Shown here one piece after another: positions 19,711-31,759 of a stretch of 64,000 nt of DNA. Under the pieces are notes generated by a model. The model had not been told where the DNA came from and did not search any database. It saw only the letters and a program-made list of their open reading frames with translations. Position 1 is the first letter of the stretch, and each line of letters starts with the position of its first letter. The stretch spans positions 7,897,969 to 7,961,968 of the forward strand of contig CM055094.1 in the NCBI GenBank assembly GCA_029204225.1, given 5' to 3'. A program made the position numbers and the translations under genes. This DNA comes from Diphasiastrum complanatum. Its lineage: Eukaryota > Streptophyta > Lycopodiopsida > Lycopodiales > Lycopodiaceae.

Positions 19711-21495
19711 ATCCCATTGACATGTAGCCACTTATTTTGCTTAGCTTCATGTGCTAGTTTTAGCCATCTATTTACAAAACTGTCTAGATTTAACTACATT
19801 ATCCAGCAACAATCAAATGTTTGTTGACTAAATGATCAAATGTGATTAGTAAAATGAACTTAGACCTTTCTTTGTTCAAGGTCTAGTGAATAATTGAGTG
19901 CATGTTATTGTGAGATGGTTTGCGTATAGGTAAGTTCTATAAGAATTCGATATCGAAGTCAATTAGACTGTCTTATCTAAACATCAATTGCACATCAAAA
20001 AGATATGGTGATTTTCTAGGGATTCCCCACAGCTGCTACCTACCTAAGGTGAATGTGATCAAACTAGTAATATCTTTATTATAGTTACAAAAAGATTCAA
20101 AAAAAGAGGTAAAACTCGTAAATATTGATAATGTGACAATGTATTAGCACTTGAGTATAAAGTATTTGAACGTGAAAGTGCCATTTTATTTCAAAATTGT
20201 AAATCCAAGAAAGACATTATAAGTCACTTAAAACAAAATAGCTGAGTTTCTCAAAAATCTAATTCAATAAGTATTTTTGTCTTTGCTTGAATATGTAGAT
20301 TTGAACTTTCTTTAAGTGAAAGTTCAAATTGAACAATACATTAAACAATATTGACTTGCATAGCTTCTTCACAAGCACTTGTGATCATGCATAGCATTGT
20401 CTTGATTTTGTTACTTTCAACATAAAGTAATTTGGAGTATTATGTCGTACAATTGATAGCTTTCTGAATGTCACATCATGTCTGTTGACTTTGGAAAGAT
20501 TGCTCCTATACATAACATCTCTTACTAGATAGAAAGTGAAGTGAAGTGAGGTAACTTATGTCTTGTTGAAGTGCTCTTTAAATGTCGTTTACAAACTCCA
20601 TATATTTGTGTATGTTTATAAACTCTCCTTATTTGTTTGTATGTTGACATCATGATGTGAACATGTTAATATGACCTCAAACAAAAGGATATGGGCTAGA
20701 ATGTTTGGAATTATACTATAGAACAAATGACGATGGGTACAACTTGAAATGAAAAGTCACCACATGGAAGAATAAATGATAATGGTGGGATTCATGACAA
20801 CACGATGTCATATAACTTTCAATACTAGAAAATGCCACTACTTTTTTAAAAGCATTCAAGGCACATTGAATTTATTTGTATTTCCATTGATGTGACAATA
20901 TAGATGGAGCTCGAGTAAATGCAAGAATAACATCATCGTAAAATTGTGCTTTCCAACTAGATATGAAGCTCAATAACACAATAGAAGCAAGAGTTCCACG
21001 TGAGGAGGATGAGGTGAATTGTGGTTGAAGGGACAAGGGAAGGTAAAGTGGAAAAATGGAGTAGCATCTTTACATGTATTTTTTGATCAAATTTATGAGA
21101 ATATTTATATATTTAAAATTGCTTCATTCAACACAATCCCTTTAACGGTATCATGTAAAAGTAAGATGGGGGAGGGGATATTTTTAAACCATTGCATCTA
21201 TACCAAGTAAAGTTATTTTTTACTTAACTGAAATTCTACACTATGCGCACATATGCAAATTTGTAAATTGTGTGACTAGCATCGGACTCCATAAATGCTC
21301 GACAATTTTCACTCTAGAATATCAACTCTCCTAATATGTTGAAAAATCAAGTCCCAATAGATGTACTAGTATTTTTTATGCACAAAGTTGAAAAACTAGT
21401 AGGTCAAACTCCAAGCTGTCAATAGAAGGTCAGATTCAAGCCTACATCTATGTGGCAAAATTTTTCCCTTTACCTAAATCATCTTATTGGCTTTG
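19711..21495. other. No gene seen
   Basis: AT-rich sequence with only short accidental open stretches, and no repeat or coding motif that I could recognise. Confidence 0.5.
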
Positions 21496-21500
21496 ACAAA

Positions 21501-22331
21501 TGTGGAAAAAGTACAAAAAGGACCAAGAGTGGATCCTAATCTGATCCTCAAGAGGGATTGGTTGTCAGATTACTTAATCTATCAATCTACTTCAGATTAA
21601 GATCAATCTAGATCAGTTCTAGACACAAAATCCTAACAAGAACAATCATTAATTGAAGGTAAGTGTACTTTCTGGTTTCACACATGTGAAACACTGTCTG
21701 AGTACGGACTCCAACCTGAAAATCAAGTACACATTGATAGAACCTCAAAACAATCAAAACAAATGTAGACAAATGGAGAGAATCACTCAAAATTGCTTCC
21801 AAAACCAAGATTGGTGTCTCACATTGATTATGGCCAAATGTGGCTCTATATATACAATAAGTGGGAGCTCATGGTACTGATCATCCCTTTGATCCCACAT
21901 GTGTGAAGGTGCTTTGTCATATGATGATTCATCATGCAAAACTGACACTTGGACAAAACCTTCTATTTTGAGCACTTTTGGTCCATTTTCCTTCTATATG
22001 TAGATCTACTTGGAAATCTTGTAGAAGTCAAAATTTGTCTACTTCAGCTTATTCCACACGTGTGAGCTGTCCTCTACACATGGGTATGACACCTAACCAA
22101 AGGATGTGGCTCATGCAATCAATAGATTGATGCCATGTGTCATATGTCTAGAAAACTAGTTTTTGGCCTTTTTAGCCACTAGAACTTGAATTAAATCATA
22201 TGTACATCCTATACGATTATGGTACATGACAAGTACACTAGTTTCACACGTGGGAACAGGCTCCACACATGTGTGTTTATCTATATACAAGATTTTTGGC
22301 CTCTACCAAGCTTATTTTTGCATTTTTCACA
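21501..22331 (-). repeat. 3' LTR of the non-autonomous element
   Basis: This is the left copy, the 3' LTR because the element points leftward. A minus-strand TATATATAGAG core promoter lies near 21846-21858. The LTR contains several CACATGTG-type palindromes. Confidence 0.9.
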
Positions 22332-22341
22332 CTCCTCCTCA
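22332..22341 (-). promoter_or_regulatory. Polypurine tract
   Basis: On the minus strand, TGAGGAGGAG directly precedes the 3' LTR start. Such tracts prime plus-strand cDNA. Confidence 0.8.
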
Positions 22342-23750
22342 AAAAATCTAGCTTGGTAAATCTAGCTTGATGGAAAACATGATGATCTTGAACTTGACTC
22401 CATGGGCTGAATTGGTCTTTTCTGGTTCAAAAGGTGTGAAGATCATCCAATGAGCTTGATGTTGATCTGCAATCACCATATCCATGATAGTGCTTCTTTG
22501 ATGTGGACATCTTTGATGAACTTGAGAGCTTTGCACCATCCTAGCATCTTCAAAATTGATTCCTTCCAAATTTCATGTAGATGCTTGACTTTGAGGCTTG
22601 CTCCTTCTTCATGTGCATGCTCCTCCATGAGAAAATAAAGATTTCTTCTTGTCTTATTAGGATCACAAAGATCTAACATTATGCTACCATGATCTAGAGA
22701 ATTAGACTTATCCAAATTGGCAAGACTATGCATGCTATAATAACAAAGTGTTTGTATCATATCTTCATGCTCCAATGAGGCTAAATACTTTATTATGGAG
22801 ATAAGTTTCTTTAGAAGATGATTCACTTACTCTCATAAAGAGTTTACAATTTGCCTCAATACAAATATTGTGCTTCAAAGAGCTAATACCACTTAAAAAG
22901 ATTTGATCACCTAGGAGAAGACAAATTCTTCACCAATAACAACACATAATGAGCGTCTAGATCTTGCCCTCTACAAAGGAAGGAACTCTTAGAAAATTGG
23001 ATCTCTCTCTACACATTTGCCATAGACACCTTATTGAATCTTTTCAAACCTTACAATCACTCAAACAAATTGAGTAGGGTTGAACAATGTGACTTGGATC
23101 TCAATCTCTTTTCTAGAACTCTCAATTTAAGCCAATCTATGTCAAATTCTACAAAAGATTTGCATAGATGCTCTATATGCACTAGAAACTCTCAAAGGTT
23201 TCACTTGAGGACAGATCCAAAGATGTTTTCTAGCAAATTGATTCTTCTAAACTTGACTCTATCACTCTTGAACAAATCTAGAGTGATGGTACAATGGATT
23301 TCAACCTCTCACCTTGCATATCACTCCTTAATCTATGATTTTTAGCAAAATCTCTCTGAACTTCAACATGCACTCAAAAAATCAGAGATAATCAATTAAT
23401 ACACCTAATTCAAGCTTCAAATTTAGTTTCTTGGCTGATCTAATCCAAGAACTAATCAAGAGATTAGATTCTCTATAGAAGATGCTTGATTTTGCACCAA
23501 AAATCACTCAAATTGAGTATGTGAGTCAAATTCTACAAATTTTTGAAATTTCTCAGTCAAAACCGGAGCTGTATAGCCTCACACATGTGAAAAGAGTTCC
23601 TACAGCCCACAACAAGTTTTGGACCAGAATTTTTGAGGATATCTATCAAATCCAACTCGCTATCCAAAATTTCACTAGTTTCCTAAAACTTGTTAATTTT
23701 GGCTTTGATTTGGATCAATCCTATCAATTTCAACAAAACTTCTTGTACTT
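22342..23750 (-). other. Interior of the non-autonomous element
   Basis: No gag, protease, integrase or RT motif is present on either strand. The longest minus-strand open stretch (117 codons, 22473-22826, with SLEHEDMIQTLCYYSMHS) matches nothing I know and is probably chance or a decayed captured piece. Confidence 0.6.
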
Positions 23751-23763
23751 GGCTTCGATACCA
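23751..23763 (-). promoter_or_regulatory. Primer binding site (tRNA-iMet-like)
   Basis: On the minus strand it reads TGGTATCGAAGCC, two changes from the standard TGGTATCAGAGCC, directly abutting the 5' LTR. Confidence 0.8.
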
Positions 23764-24595
23764 TGTGAAAAAAGTACAAAAAGGACCAAGAGTGGATCCT
23801 AATCTGATCCTCAAGAGGGATTGGTTGTCAGATTACTTGATCTATCAATCTACTTTAGATTAAGATCAATCTAGATCAGTTCTAAACACAAAATCCTAAC
23901 AAGAACAATCATTAATTGAAGGTAAGTGTACTTTCTGGTTTCACACATGTGAAACACTGTCTGAGTATGGACTCCAACCTGAAAATCAAGTACACATTGA
24001 TAGAACCTCAAAACAATCAAAACAAATGTAGACAAATGGAGAGAATCACTCAAAATTGCTTCCAAAACCAAGATTGGTGTCTCACATTGATTATGGCCAA
24101 ATGTGGCTCTATATATACAATAAGTGGGAGCTCGTGGTACTGATCATCCCTTTGATCCCACATGTGTTAAGGTGCTTTGTCATATGATGATTCATCATGC
24201 AAAATTGACACTTGGACAAAACCTTCTATTTTGAGCACTTTTGGTCCATTTTCCTTCTATTTGGAGATCTACTTGGAAATCTTGTAGAAGTCAAAATTTG
24301 TCTACTTCAGCTTATTCCACACGTGTGAGATGTCCTCTACACATGGGATATGACACCTAACCAAAGGATGTGGCTCATGCAATCAATAGATTGATGCCAT
24401 GTGTCATATGTCTAGAAAACTAGTTTTTGGCCTTTTTAGCCACTAGAACTTGAATTAAATCATATGTACATCCTATACGATTATGGTACATGACAAGTAC
24501 ACTAGTTTCACATGTGGGAACAGGATCCACACATGTGTGTTTATCTATATACAAGATTTTTGGCCTCTACCAAGCTTATTTTTGCATTTTTCACA
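23764..24595 (-). repeat. 5' LTR of the non-autonomous element
   Basis: This is the right copy. It differs from the left copy by scattered single substitutions and one extra base near 24345. Confidence 0.9.
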
Positions 24596-24600
24596 ACAAA

Positions 24601-25345
24601 ATGTGGTTCACCATAGTGGGTGTCAAGTCGATTTTTTACTTCTATTTTATCAAATCAAAACCTCCAAAGTTGAAATAACAAAGTCTCCTATGCCACAAAT
24701 CCCTTGAGACAAAACTGAGGATGTAAGATCACATTGTCCAAGATTAGAGGATTTGAGGTTATATAGCCCACCACTAGGCTCCTGATATCCTTCTATGATG
24801 ATCTTATAATAGTGGTCCAAATTGTTGGGGAACTCACATATATATTTCACAACTTTCTACAAGAATACTAGTTCTTTGAGAGGAACCTTCACTAGTGTCA
24901 TCAATCGGTCCTACATACTATTTTTGGTAATCAATGAGTTAAGTGAAAGTTAAGTCAAATTTTTTTGTGAACTTTGATCAATTTTTATCAAAAAAACACC
25001 AATTTTTTTGTAAACATATCAATATCTCTTTTCAACCTTCACTTGAACCTTCGATAGTCTTTTAGAGGTTCTCAATTATAGTAAACTATCATTATTGACT
25101 TCGACGAGAGTGAATTCTATCAAAATTATTCAAAAAAATCCATTTTAACCTTTGCCAAGTTGCAAAAGTTACATTCTTTGCTACTATACATCTATTTTTG
25201 TCAGATCTATCTTCAGTTAGATAAGCAAAGGTTAGTTTTGTCAGAAACAACCAAAGTATTTGTGAACCCAAATAGTACTTGTGAATCTAAAAGTGATTTT
25301 TATCCCAAATAGTACTTGTGTACCCTCGCCAAATAGCCCTTTCCT
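24601..25345. other. No gene seen
   Basis: AT-rich sequence. The sequence AATAGTACTTGTG is repeated near 25270 and 25310, but no coding motif is present. Confidence 0.4.
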
Positions 25346-25347
25346 AG

Positions 25348-26180
25348 GTGACCTTCACTAAAGCTGCTCTAATCACACGCTTCAAACCAAGAAAGTTTCT
25401 TGAAGATCCTTTCTTACTAGTGAGTAAAATCAAAATGGAGAAGAAAGAGATGGTTCATGACTATATTGAGCGAATTAAGCACCTCAGATCTGAGTGTGAA
25501 TCTGATCTCATTGCAAATGAGGCCATGATCATGTGGTTCTTAGTAGGCTTAAAAAAAAGAATCAAACATGAACCGGAACGTTGAGGAGATTTATGTCATT
25601 GCAACATACAATGGATGATGCCATATGTGAACAAGATGAGGAGTCAGTTGATGAGCCACATGTTGGAGTGCTGCCATACACCACAGGTTAGACTACCACA
25701 ACTTCAATAACTATTGCCTCTACCAATATCAATGCGACAACCGAATTGATGATGGATGAGTTTGAAAAACTTGTCCATAAGCAACAATTGCTTTTGATAA
25801 GATGCAGTCACAGTTTGACTCCAAACTGAAAGCGTTGGAAGAGTATCATGCAAAGATTGACAAAGGTGCTGAAAAGATGCTCAAGGTTTTCCCTAGTAGA
25901 GAGAATGTCTGGTGTGCAGTTTATGCTAGTAATCACACCATGAATGAATGTCCCACTATGAAGAGACAGATGATTGATACTCATTATCATTCGTGTAGCT
26001 CAAATGGACATGAAATTGCACTTTGTTGATGTAATCCTCGAATTATTTAACAAAAATATCATGAGTATGGTTTTCATGAAGGACTGAAGTGGAAAGCACT
26101 AGATGGAAAGGTGTGCATCCTTGATTTCTAGAACCGTTAGCTTTTCCTACTCCACCAAGACAATAAGCACCTCATGCAAA
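25348..26180 (+). pseudogene. Ty3/gypsy gag remnant
   Basis: The first frame reads ITRFKPRKFLEDPFLLVSKI, then KKEMVHDYIERIKHLRSECE and MIMWFLVGLKKRIKHE, the helical pattern of a Retrotrans_gag domain (long helices, a Y-x-x-R-x-x-x-L core, then a W-F-x-x-G-L turn). After frameshifts, 25802-26029 reads WCAVYASNHTMNECPTMKRQ followed by a Cys/His-rich SCSSNGHEIALC, which looks like a decayed zinc knuckle. It has no pol nearby. The family call rests on pattern only. Stops and shifts show it is inactive. Confidence 0.55.
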
Positions 26181-26249
26181 CATGACGGAGCCATAAGCTT
26201 CATCGAGTCAAAACTAGTGGAATTATGCCTCAGAACAGGTGTCATGGCT

Positions 26250-27370
26250 CACTAAATTAGATTATTAGATATTTAATGTAGTATTTCAGATGTTGTTTCC
26301 CATATAGAGAGATTTAGAGGTATTATACTCATGAAAGTTATCATTCTATGTAAATGATAAATAAATTGGTTATCAAATGATATTTGATACAGGTGGCCAA
26401 TACAACCTTCATGTTTCAAATAATGATTTCACCATTTGCTGATAATCCTTTGGTACTAGTTCTCTCCCATACATTAACTATGCATGGCCAATGTTGGATC
26501 GAGTGATTAAATAATCAACTTCACACACAGAATATTTAAGTTAGAGGTTTCCCAAGGTAAAGTTTGCAATCATGACTCAATAGCTAAGCACAACCTACAA
26601 ATGACTTGGAGAATCACACATCCCCTCTCATTCTATCTCTCACAATATGATAGATTTCAGAATGATAATAGTATAATTTAATCACCTGCATGCTTCAACA
26701 TGGATCGGACTCGAACAATCTCAGAGTATTATCAATCTTACTATACATATCATTCATCATTATCTGGTATAGAGCTTACAAACAATGTAGACTCTGGAAA
26801 AATAGTAAGTAGTATATACATTCATTCATTTTTAGAGCAATCATCAATAGTTCACTCAAAAATATAAGCACAAGAGTATCTAATCATCAGACTATTCTTA
26901 TCAAAAATGGTGAATTACATAAGCTCTTTATAGTCTCGCAACTATAACCATCATAACTGAAATTATCAAATTTGATTTATTTTCCGACCTTGGATCGATA
27001 GTGAAAATCTGATCCAGTGGAAATCCGATACATACAAAATCCGATCCACGACCCGAATCGATTTTACTCTTAAACTCTAAAAATACTGAAATAATATAAA
27101 ACTATAGAAGATCAGCTATATAAAACTAAAAGTTTACAAGAATAAAAAAAAAAACTATCATGTGACTAAACCAATTCGTCACATGTCCACGTCCTCAGAT
27201 TCAGTAGGTCCTTTTGATGACAATTCTGACGAATAGGTTTGTCTAGCCAACATTGATAGGTACTTTTTGTCAAAATAAGTAGGATTCTGCCAATGCTTAC
27301 ATCTTTTGTGCATCCGGTACAGGAATTCACACTCAAGGTTACAAAAAAAGCTCCAAACTCGTGTATCACA
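26250..27370. other. No gene seen
   Basis: AT-rich sequence without repeats or coding motifs that I could identify. Confidence 0.4.
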
Positions 27371-27376
27371 TCTATT

Positions 27377-27886
27377 CTAGACAGTGAGCTCTACATACAT
27401 TCCAACTTTTCGAGGCCCTAACACCTTCAGTTTGTGCATAAACACAGTTCTTTGTTGCAGTTCTTCCAAATAATCTTCAGATTGGTTGTCCTCCCCTTTT
27501 CTAGGTAAGTATAGAGTTGTGATTTCTTTGGTAGTAGGTAGATAGTCCATCCTAGCATATACTAGTTGAATGCTCAACAAGATTCTGGCCACAAACCCTA
27601 CCAGATCAAGTGAATGATAGGTCGTTCATAATCGGTGTGTTGGATGTTTTTCCCGTTTTCTTATACATTTTGCCATCTCTCTAAAAAATGTAATATACTT
27701 ATCTTCCCATTTTATGTACAAGGTCCACAATCTTGAATAATAGAAGTCTATAAGATTGTCAATTTTAGGCTTTTTTAAAATAGATTGAATATCGAGAATC
27801 TTCTTGATCTGTATATGGCTAAAAGCATGGTTTGGTGGTACAAAAAAAAACCATATTTCAGTGCACCTTTTGGTAGTACATTTCAC
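27377..27886 (-). pseudogene. Unrecognised minus-strand coding remnant
   Basis: One minus-strand frame is open across about 170 codons with a single stop near 27624. It contains IKKILDIQSILKKPKIDNLI, YYSRLWTLYIKWEDKYITFF and LVGFVARILLSIQLVYARMD. The residue mix is protein-like, with Trp, Tyr and charged residues well spread. A further frame at 28190-27858 (YIHFTNMAKSMDWWYNMDYQ) may be its upstream part after a frameshift. I recognise no family. Given the setting it is most likely a piece of a transposon protein. Confidence 0.35.
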
Positions 27887-28930
27887 TTTTGGGGGATATG
27901 GGAGGGAGCTTGATAGATGCTACCCACGAGTTAATGCAATGAAGCGTCCCTAGTAATGATGGGCCTACCCTCTTGGAGTATTGGGGGGTAAGTGGTGGGC
28001 CTACTCTCTCTCCTCCAATAAAAATCCTAAATACATTTCTACCCAAAAAAAGGTAGTGTCTTTGATAGTCCATGTTGTACCACCAATCCATGCTTTTAGC
28101 CATATTGGTAAAATGGATATAATGTTGTTCTTTAAATCGAACATCTGATTCTGATATAAACGTGGATTCTTTAGATTTCAGATATTCCATAGAATATAGA
28201 GAGGAACTTCCTATTAAAAATTTTGATAGGCTAGGCCTTTTAATTATGAATGTGTTAAAAATTTACAGTTTTAACTTGACTAGTTTTGGTCATATGACTT
28301 GTAAAAAGTTAGATGGTCATGATGTGGCTTGTCACACATGCCAAATAGCATAGGATTCCATTCATAAGGATGTTCTCAAGTTGACCTAAGTGATAGAACC
28401 TTTGGAATGAGTCCAAATCATGCTTAGATACAAGAGAGAAGTAGGAGCTATTTTTGGTAATTTTTACATTGTTGAGGGATCTCCAAGATTCCAACCCTAA
28501 CGTGGTAGGGATGAAAGATGCACCAAAATTAGCATTAGAGATAGGTTTAGGGCTACTCATACCTGCCAAAACCATGATGGATCATGTATATATAGGTGAT
28601 GATCTCTCACCAAAATCAATCAAGCAATTTCATGATTTCTCTCTCATATTGGTGCAATTGCTCTCTATGTTCATATTTGTTTGAGTTCTTGTGATTCCTA
28701 ATCATTATAGGATTGAATGTGGGTCTGGTGTACAGTGCTTAGACTGTGGGAGGCCATACTTTCACACGTGTGAAGGATTCTTCAAGGTTTTGGGCCGTTT
28801 AGTGAGGTTCAAGCATAGATTTTTGATGGATTTTGATGGTTCAACTTGTGCTAACCTTATGAGATCATAATCTATTGTTTTCCTCATCATTTTAAGTGTT
28901 TTAAGATCCTTATTTGCTGTAATTTTTACA

Positions 28931-28943
28931 TGGTATCAGAGCC
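28931..28943 (+). promoter_or_regulatory. Copia primer binding site (tRNA-iMet)
   Basis: TGGTATCAGAGCC follows a TTTTTACA end, so a copia LTR ends at 28930. The LTR start is not resolved. The sequence from about 28600 to 28930 is probably LTR and contains a CACACGTGTG palindrome near 28762. Confidence 0.88.
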
Positions 28944-29235
28944 TAGAGTCTGAAATGAGCGAAATCCTTGCTTTTCATTCAATTTGATCACAATTTTTTT
29001 ATCTAAATCTTGTGTAGATTGAATCTTAGCATCTAGCATTGATTCTAGAACTCAAAGTGAGTCAAATCCATTAGAGAGTGGTGTTGTGTGACTTCATTTG
29101 TAGGTGTTTAGGTGTCTAAAACTAGAGGCAAGGTTGCATTAAATCCACATTACCAAGATAGCAAGTTTTGCTTGCTCCAAGTAAGCGAGTTTTGGAGGTG
29201 ATTTAATAGAGAAGGCTTTCTAGCATTCAAGGAGA

Positions 29236-30124
29236 GTGAAAAAGGTCTATAAATCCAAGAACCAAACTAGGATGTTAGCTTTGGAGAATCAAATCTATAG
29301 AAGCTATCAAAAGAAAGGAGAGAGTGCACATACTTTTGTCTTAAGAGTGAAGGAATTGAACAAAGAGCTAGTCTTCACAGGTGATCCTATCAAGGATGAA
29401 GAGCTTGTTCAACTAATATTGAATGGACTAAGCTTTGAATTTGACAATTTGGTTCAGGTATATGCAATTATGGGTAAGATACCCATACTTGAAGAGCTCC
29501 AAGGCACACTCATAGCCGAGGAGTCCAGAAGGAGCCAAATGCAAGAGAGGATGGATAGACTTTCCATCCAAGGTGGAGATGACCAAGCTCTCTTCACCAA
29601 AGGCAAAGGGGAGTCCAAAGGCAAAGGATCAAAGTTCAAGAAGTCTTCAAAGCTTGAAGATCAAGAAGGACCCTCAAAGGCATCTCCATCAACCACCAAA
29701 GTCAAGAAGGACAAATCCAAGGTGAAGTGCTACTATTGTAGCAAGATGGGACACTATGCCTCGGAATGCTTCAAGAGGAAGCAAGATCAAATCCAAGCCA
29801 ACATGAGCAAAGAGGAGGAGGAGGAGAGTTCACATGAGGACTCTCTCATGATGTCCATATTTTCTTCAACAAGCTTCAAAGGAGAAGATCCTTGGTGGAT
29901 TGACTCGAGTGCTAGTTCACATGACTAGCAAAAGGGAGTTTTTATCTTCTCTCTTATCTTATGATGGACCTATAAAATCCATCTATACAGCAAATGATGA
30001 AGCTTGTAAGATTGAAGGAGTTGGTAGCAATCCCCTTTGCTTAGGATCTTCCAAAAAGATCAACATAGAAGGTCTTTTGTACATTCCTACAATAACAAAG
30101 AATCTACTAAGTGTTGGCCAATGA
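29236..30124 (+). pseudogene. Ty1/copia gag-protease, truncated
   Basis: The frame carries a copia Gag middle part (LALENQIYRSYQKKGESAHT, LVQLILNGLSFEFDNLV), then a zinc knuckle CYYCSKMGHYASEC (C-x2-C-x4-H-x4-C). An acidic linker follows, then the copia protease start WWIDSSASSH, where the active-site DSGAS reads DSSAS. A +1 frameshift at about 29925 continues HMTSKREFLSSL and GLLYIPTITKNLLSVGQ, the usual copia protease C-terminal end, and the frame stops at 30122-30124. The N-terminal Gag domain is missing between the primer site and 29236. Pol is cut off exactly where the minus-strand Penelope-like sequence begins, which suggests a junction there. Confidence 0.9.
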
Positions 30125-31756
30125 TAAAGAATCAAAGGTAGTGGTAATATTCAAAAAATTAATCGTGTTATCCGAAGTGTCTTCATTTTCTATAGTGAGG
30201 TACTCCAAGGGATAGATCCATAAGGCATTATCATCAACACGAGGTTGCTCCTTGTCTAGAAATACAAGAGCATATGTGCTGTTTATGAAACAAATATCAT
30301 CAATATAACGGAAAGTATGGTTGAAGGCACATAGGTATTTCACCTTTCCAAGTCTGGCAAGTCTTTTCATAAAATGTAATTCAAAGAATGACAGATACCA
30401 GTTACACCATGTAGGGGAACAGGCAAAGCCCATAGGAATACCACAGACCTGTTTCCAAGTCCTATTTTCTAATCTTACTATGCAATTGTCAATCAATATA
30501 TCATTATATTGGCAAAGAGGTTCTATGTCAATCACAATCCAATTATTAGTTTGATTGGTAACTCATTTCCAGTCAATTTGCTTAAGGCTCGATTTCCATT
30601 GATATGCAAGTTTTTTGTTTTTACAAGACTTGAATGCATATCATATCATTCTCCGTATTATTATTTTTAGCCCATCAGGACCATTAAGAGAAATATTTTC
30701 ATAGCATTTTGCAATGTCAGTAGACCACATCGAAGTGATTTTGCTAGGCACATTAAGATAAAATTCAGTGGATGAATCGCACTGCCAGTATAGGTTGGTA
30801 TCCACATTTAGGATACTCCGATATGAAGTTGCCTTAAGGCCTCCTCTCTCCATAAGGAGAGGAGTCAGTATACCAAGAGCTCCAGAAATAAACGTGGTCA
30901 CCTTAGAAAAATAGCAGTCATGTGCGTTTGTAATCCATCTGAACGCATTTTTGTGTGTTTTGAAAGTACAAAGTAAGAAAGGGAGTTCTTCTTTCCCTAT
31001 TAGAAAATTGGGTATTTTAGTAACAAACATATCTCGAATCTTAACCATAGCCATGTCTAGTGTATTTTGGAAAGGGACAAAATCTGGACTAAACAGTCTA
31101 ACCAAAGCCAAACTTCTTACAAAGTAGATGCACATAAAACACGAGTTATGTTGCAACTTATCCACACCATTCACATATAAATTGGTAGTAATCCAATTAT
31201 GTTCATCAATGGCATTTGTAAGTTTGTTATTCATAATCCTTTTTCCATGTAGCCACTTGGTATTTTTCAAAAAGTTTGTTACAGCATCTTTGCAAATCAA
31301 GGCATGTTCCATAACAGTCTCATGATTAATATTTTGGTAAGTAGGTAAAAAACTTGCCAATTCAAACCATCCACAATAAAGTTCTAAAGGTACCTCACTT
31401 ATATTAGACTGGCGCAATGGAATGTGATTAAGTCCTTTGTTCAAGTCATTCTTTAAAACTTTGCTTCTAATAATTCCAGTATCCATCGAGACAACATGCC
31501 CAAAAATTTCAGAAATGAACTCTTTAAAACGTTTATTGTAAGCGCAAGTTCAGGGTGGAATGTTGTCAACATCGAAATCAGAAAAAACTTGAAAGGGTTT
31601 ATACCATTCATGCTTCAAATGTGGAAAGTAAGACCAACCGAACACGATAAGCTCAAAAGTCTCATCAATATGACCAAAAATCTGAAGTAAGGTTTCAGCA
31701 TATAATTGTTTAACATCAATCCTCTCAAAGCATCTGTTATGATAACGTAAATGCAA
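30107..31756 (-). pseudogene. Penelope-like element reverse transcriptase
   Basis: A single minus-strand frame runs about 550 codons from 31756 to 30107 with only three in-frame stops. It contains LNHIPLRQSNISEVPLELY, FLLCTFKTHKNAFRWITNAH (a K-x-H-K-x-x-x-x-R RT entry motif), STDIAKCYENISL (motif A with Asp), CGIPMGFACSP at about 30445-30413 (motif B) and FRYIDDICFIN with YIDD at 30296-30307. The GIPMGxxxSP and YIDD signature and the order fit Penelope-like RTs rather than LTR or LINE RTs. I see no GIY-YIG endonuclease on either side. Such elements copy themselves at broken or nicked DNA ends. This copy is inactive, but its frame is better kept than those of its neighbours. Confidence 0.85.
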
Positions 31757-31759
31757 AAA

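Larger units (their letters stand above)
21501..24595 (-). mobile_element. Complete non-autonomous LTR retrotransposon (copia-type ends)
   Basis: Two direct repeats, 21501-22331 and 23764-24595, match over about 831 bp with roughly 13 substitutions and one 1-bp indel by eye (about 98%). Both run from TGTG to CACA. The whole unit is flanked by the 5-bp duplication ACAAA (21496-21500 and 24596-24600). On the minus strand a tRNA-Met-like primer site (TGGTATCGAAGCC) adjoins the right LTR and a purine tract (TGAGGAGGAG) adjoins the left LTR, so transcription runs right to left. The 1.43-kb interior encodes no gag or pol. It must have moved with proteins made by another element, and LTR similarity indicates fairly recent insertion compared with its neighbours. 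Confidence 0.93.

Noticed and set aside
22473-22826. 117-codon minus-strand open frame inside the non-autonomous LTR element
   Set aside because: No Gag or Pol motif is present. Length alone is not enough in AT-rich DNA.
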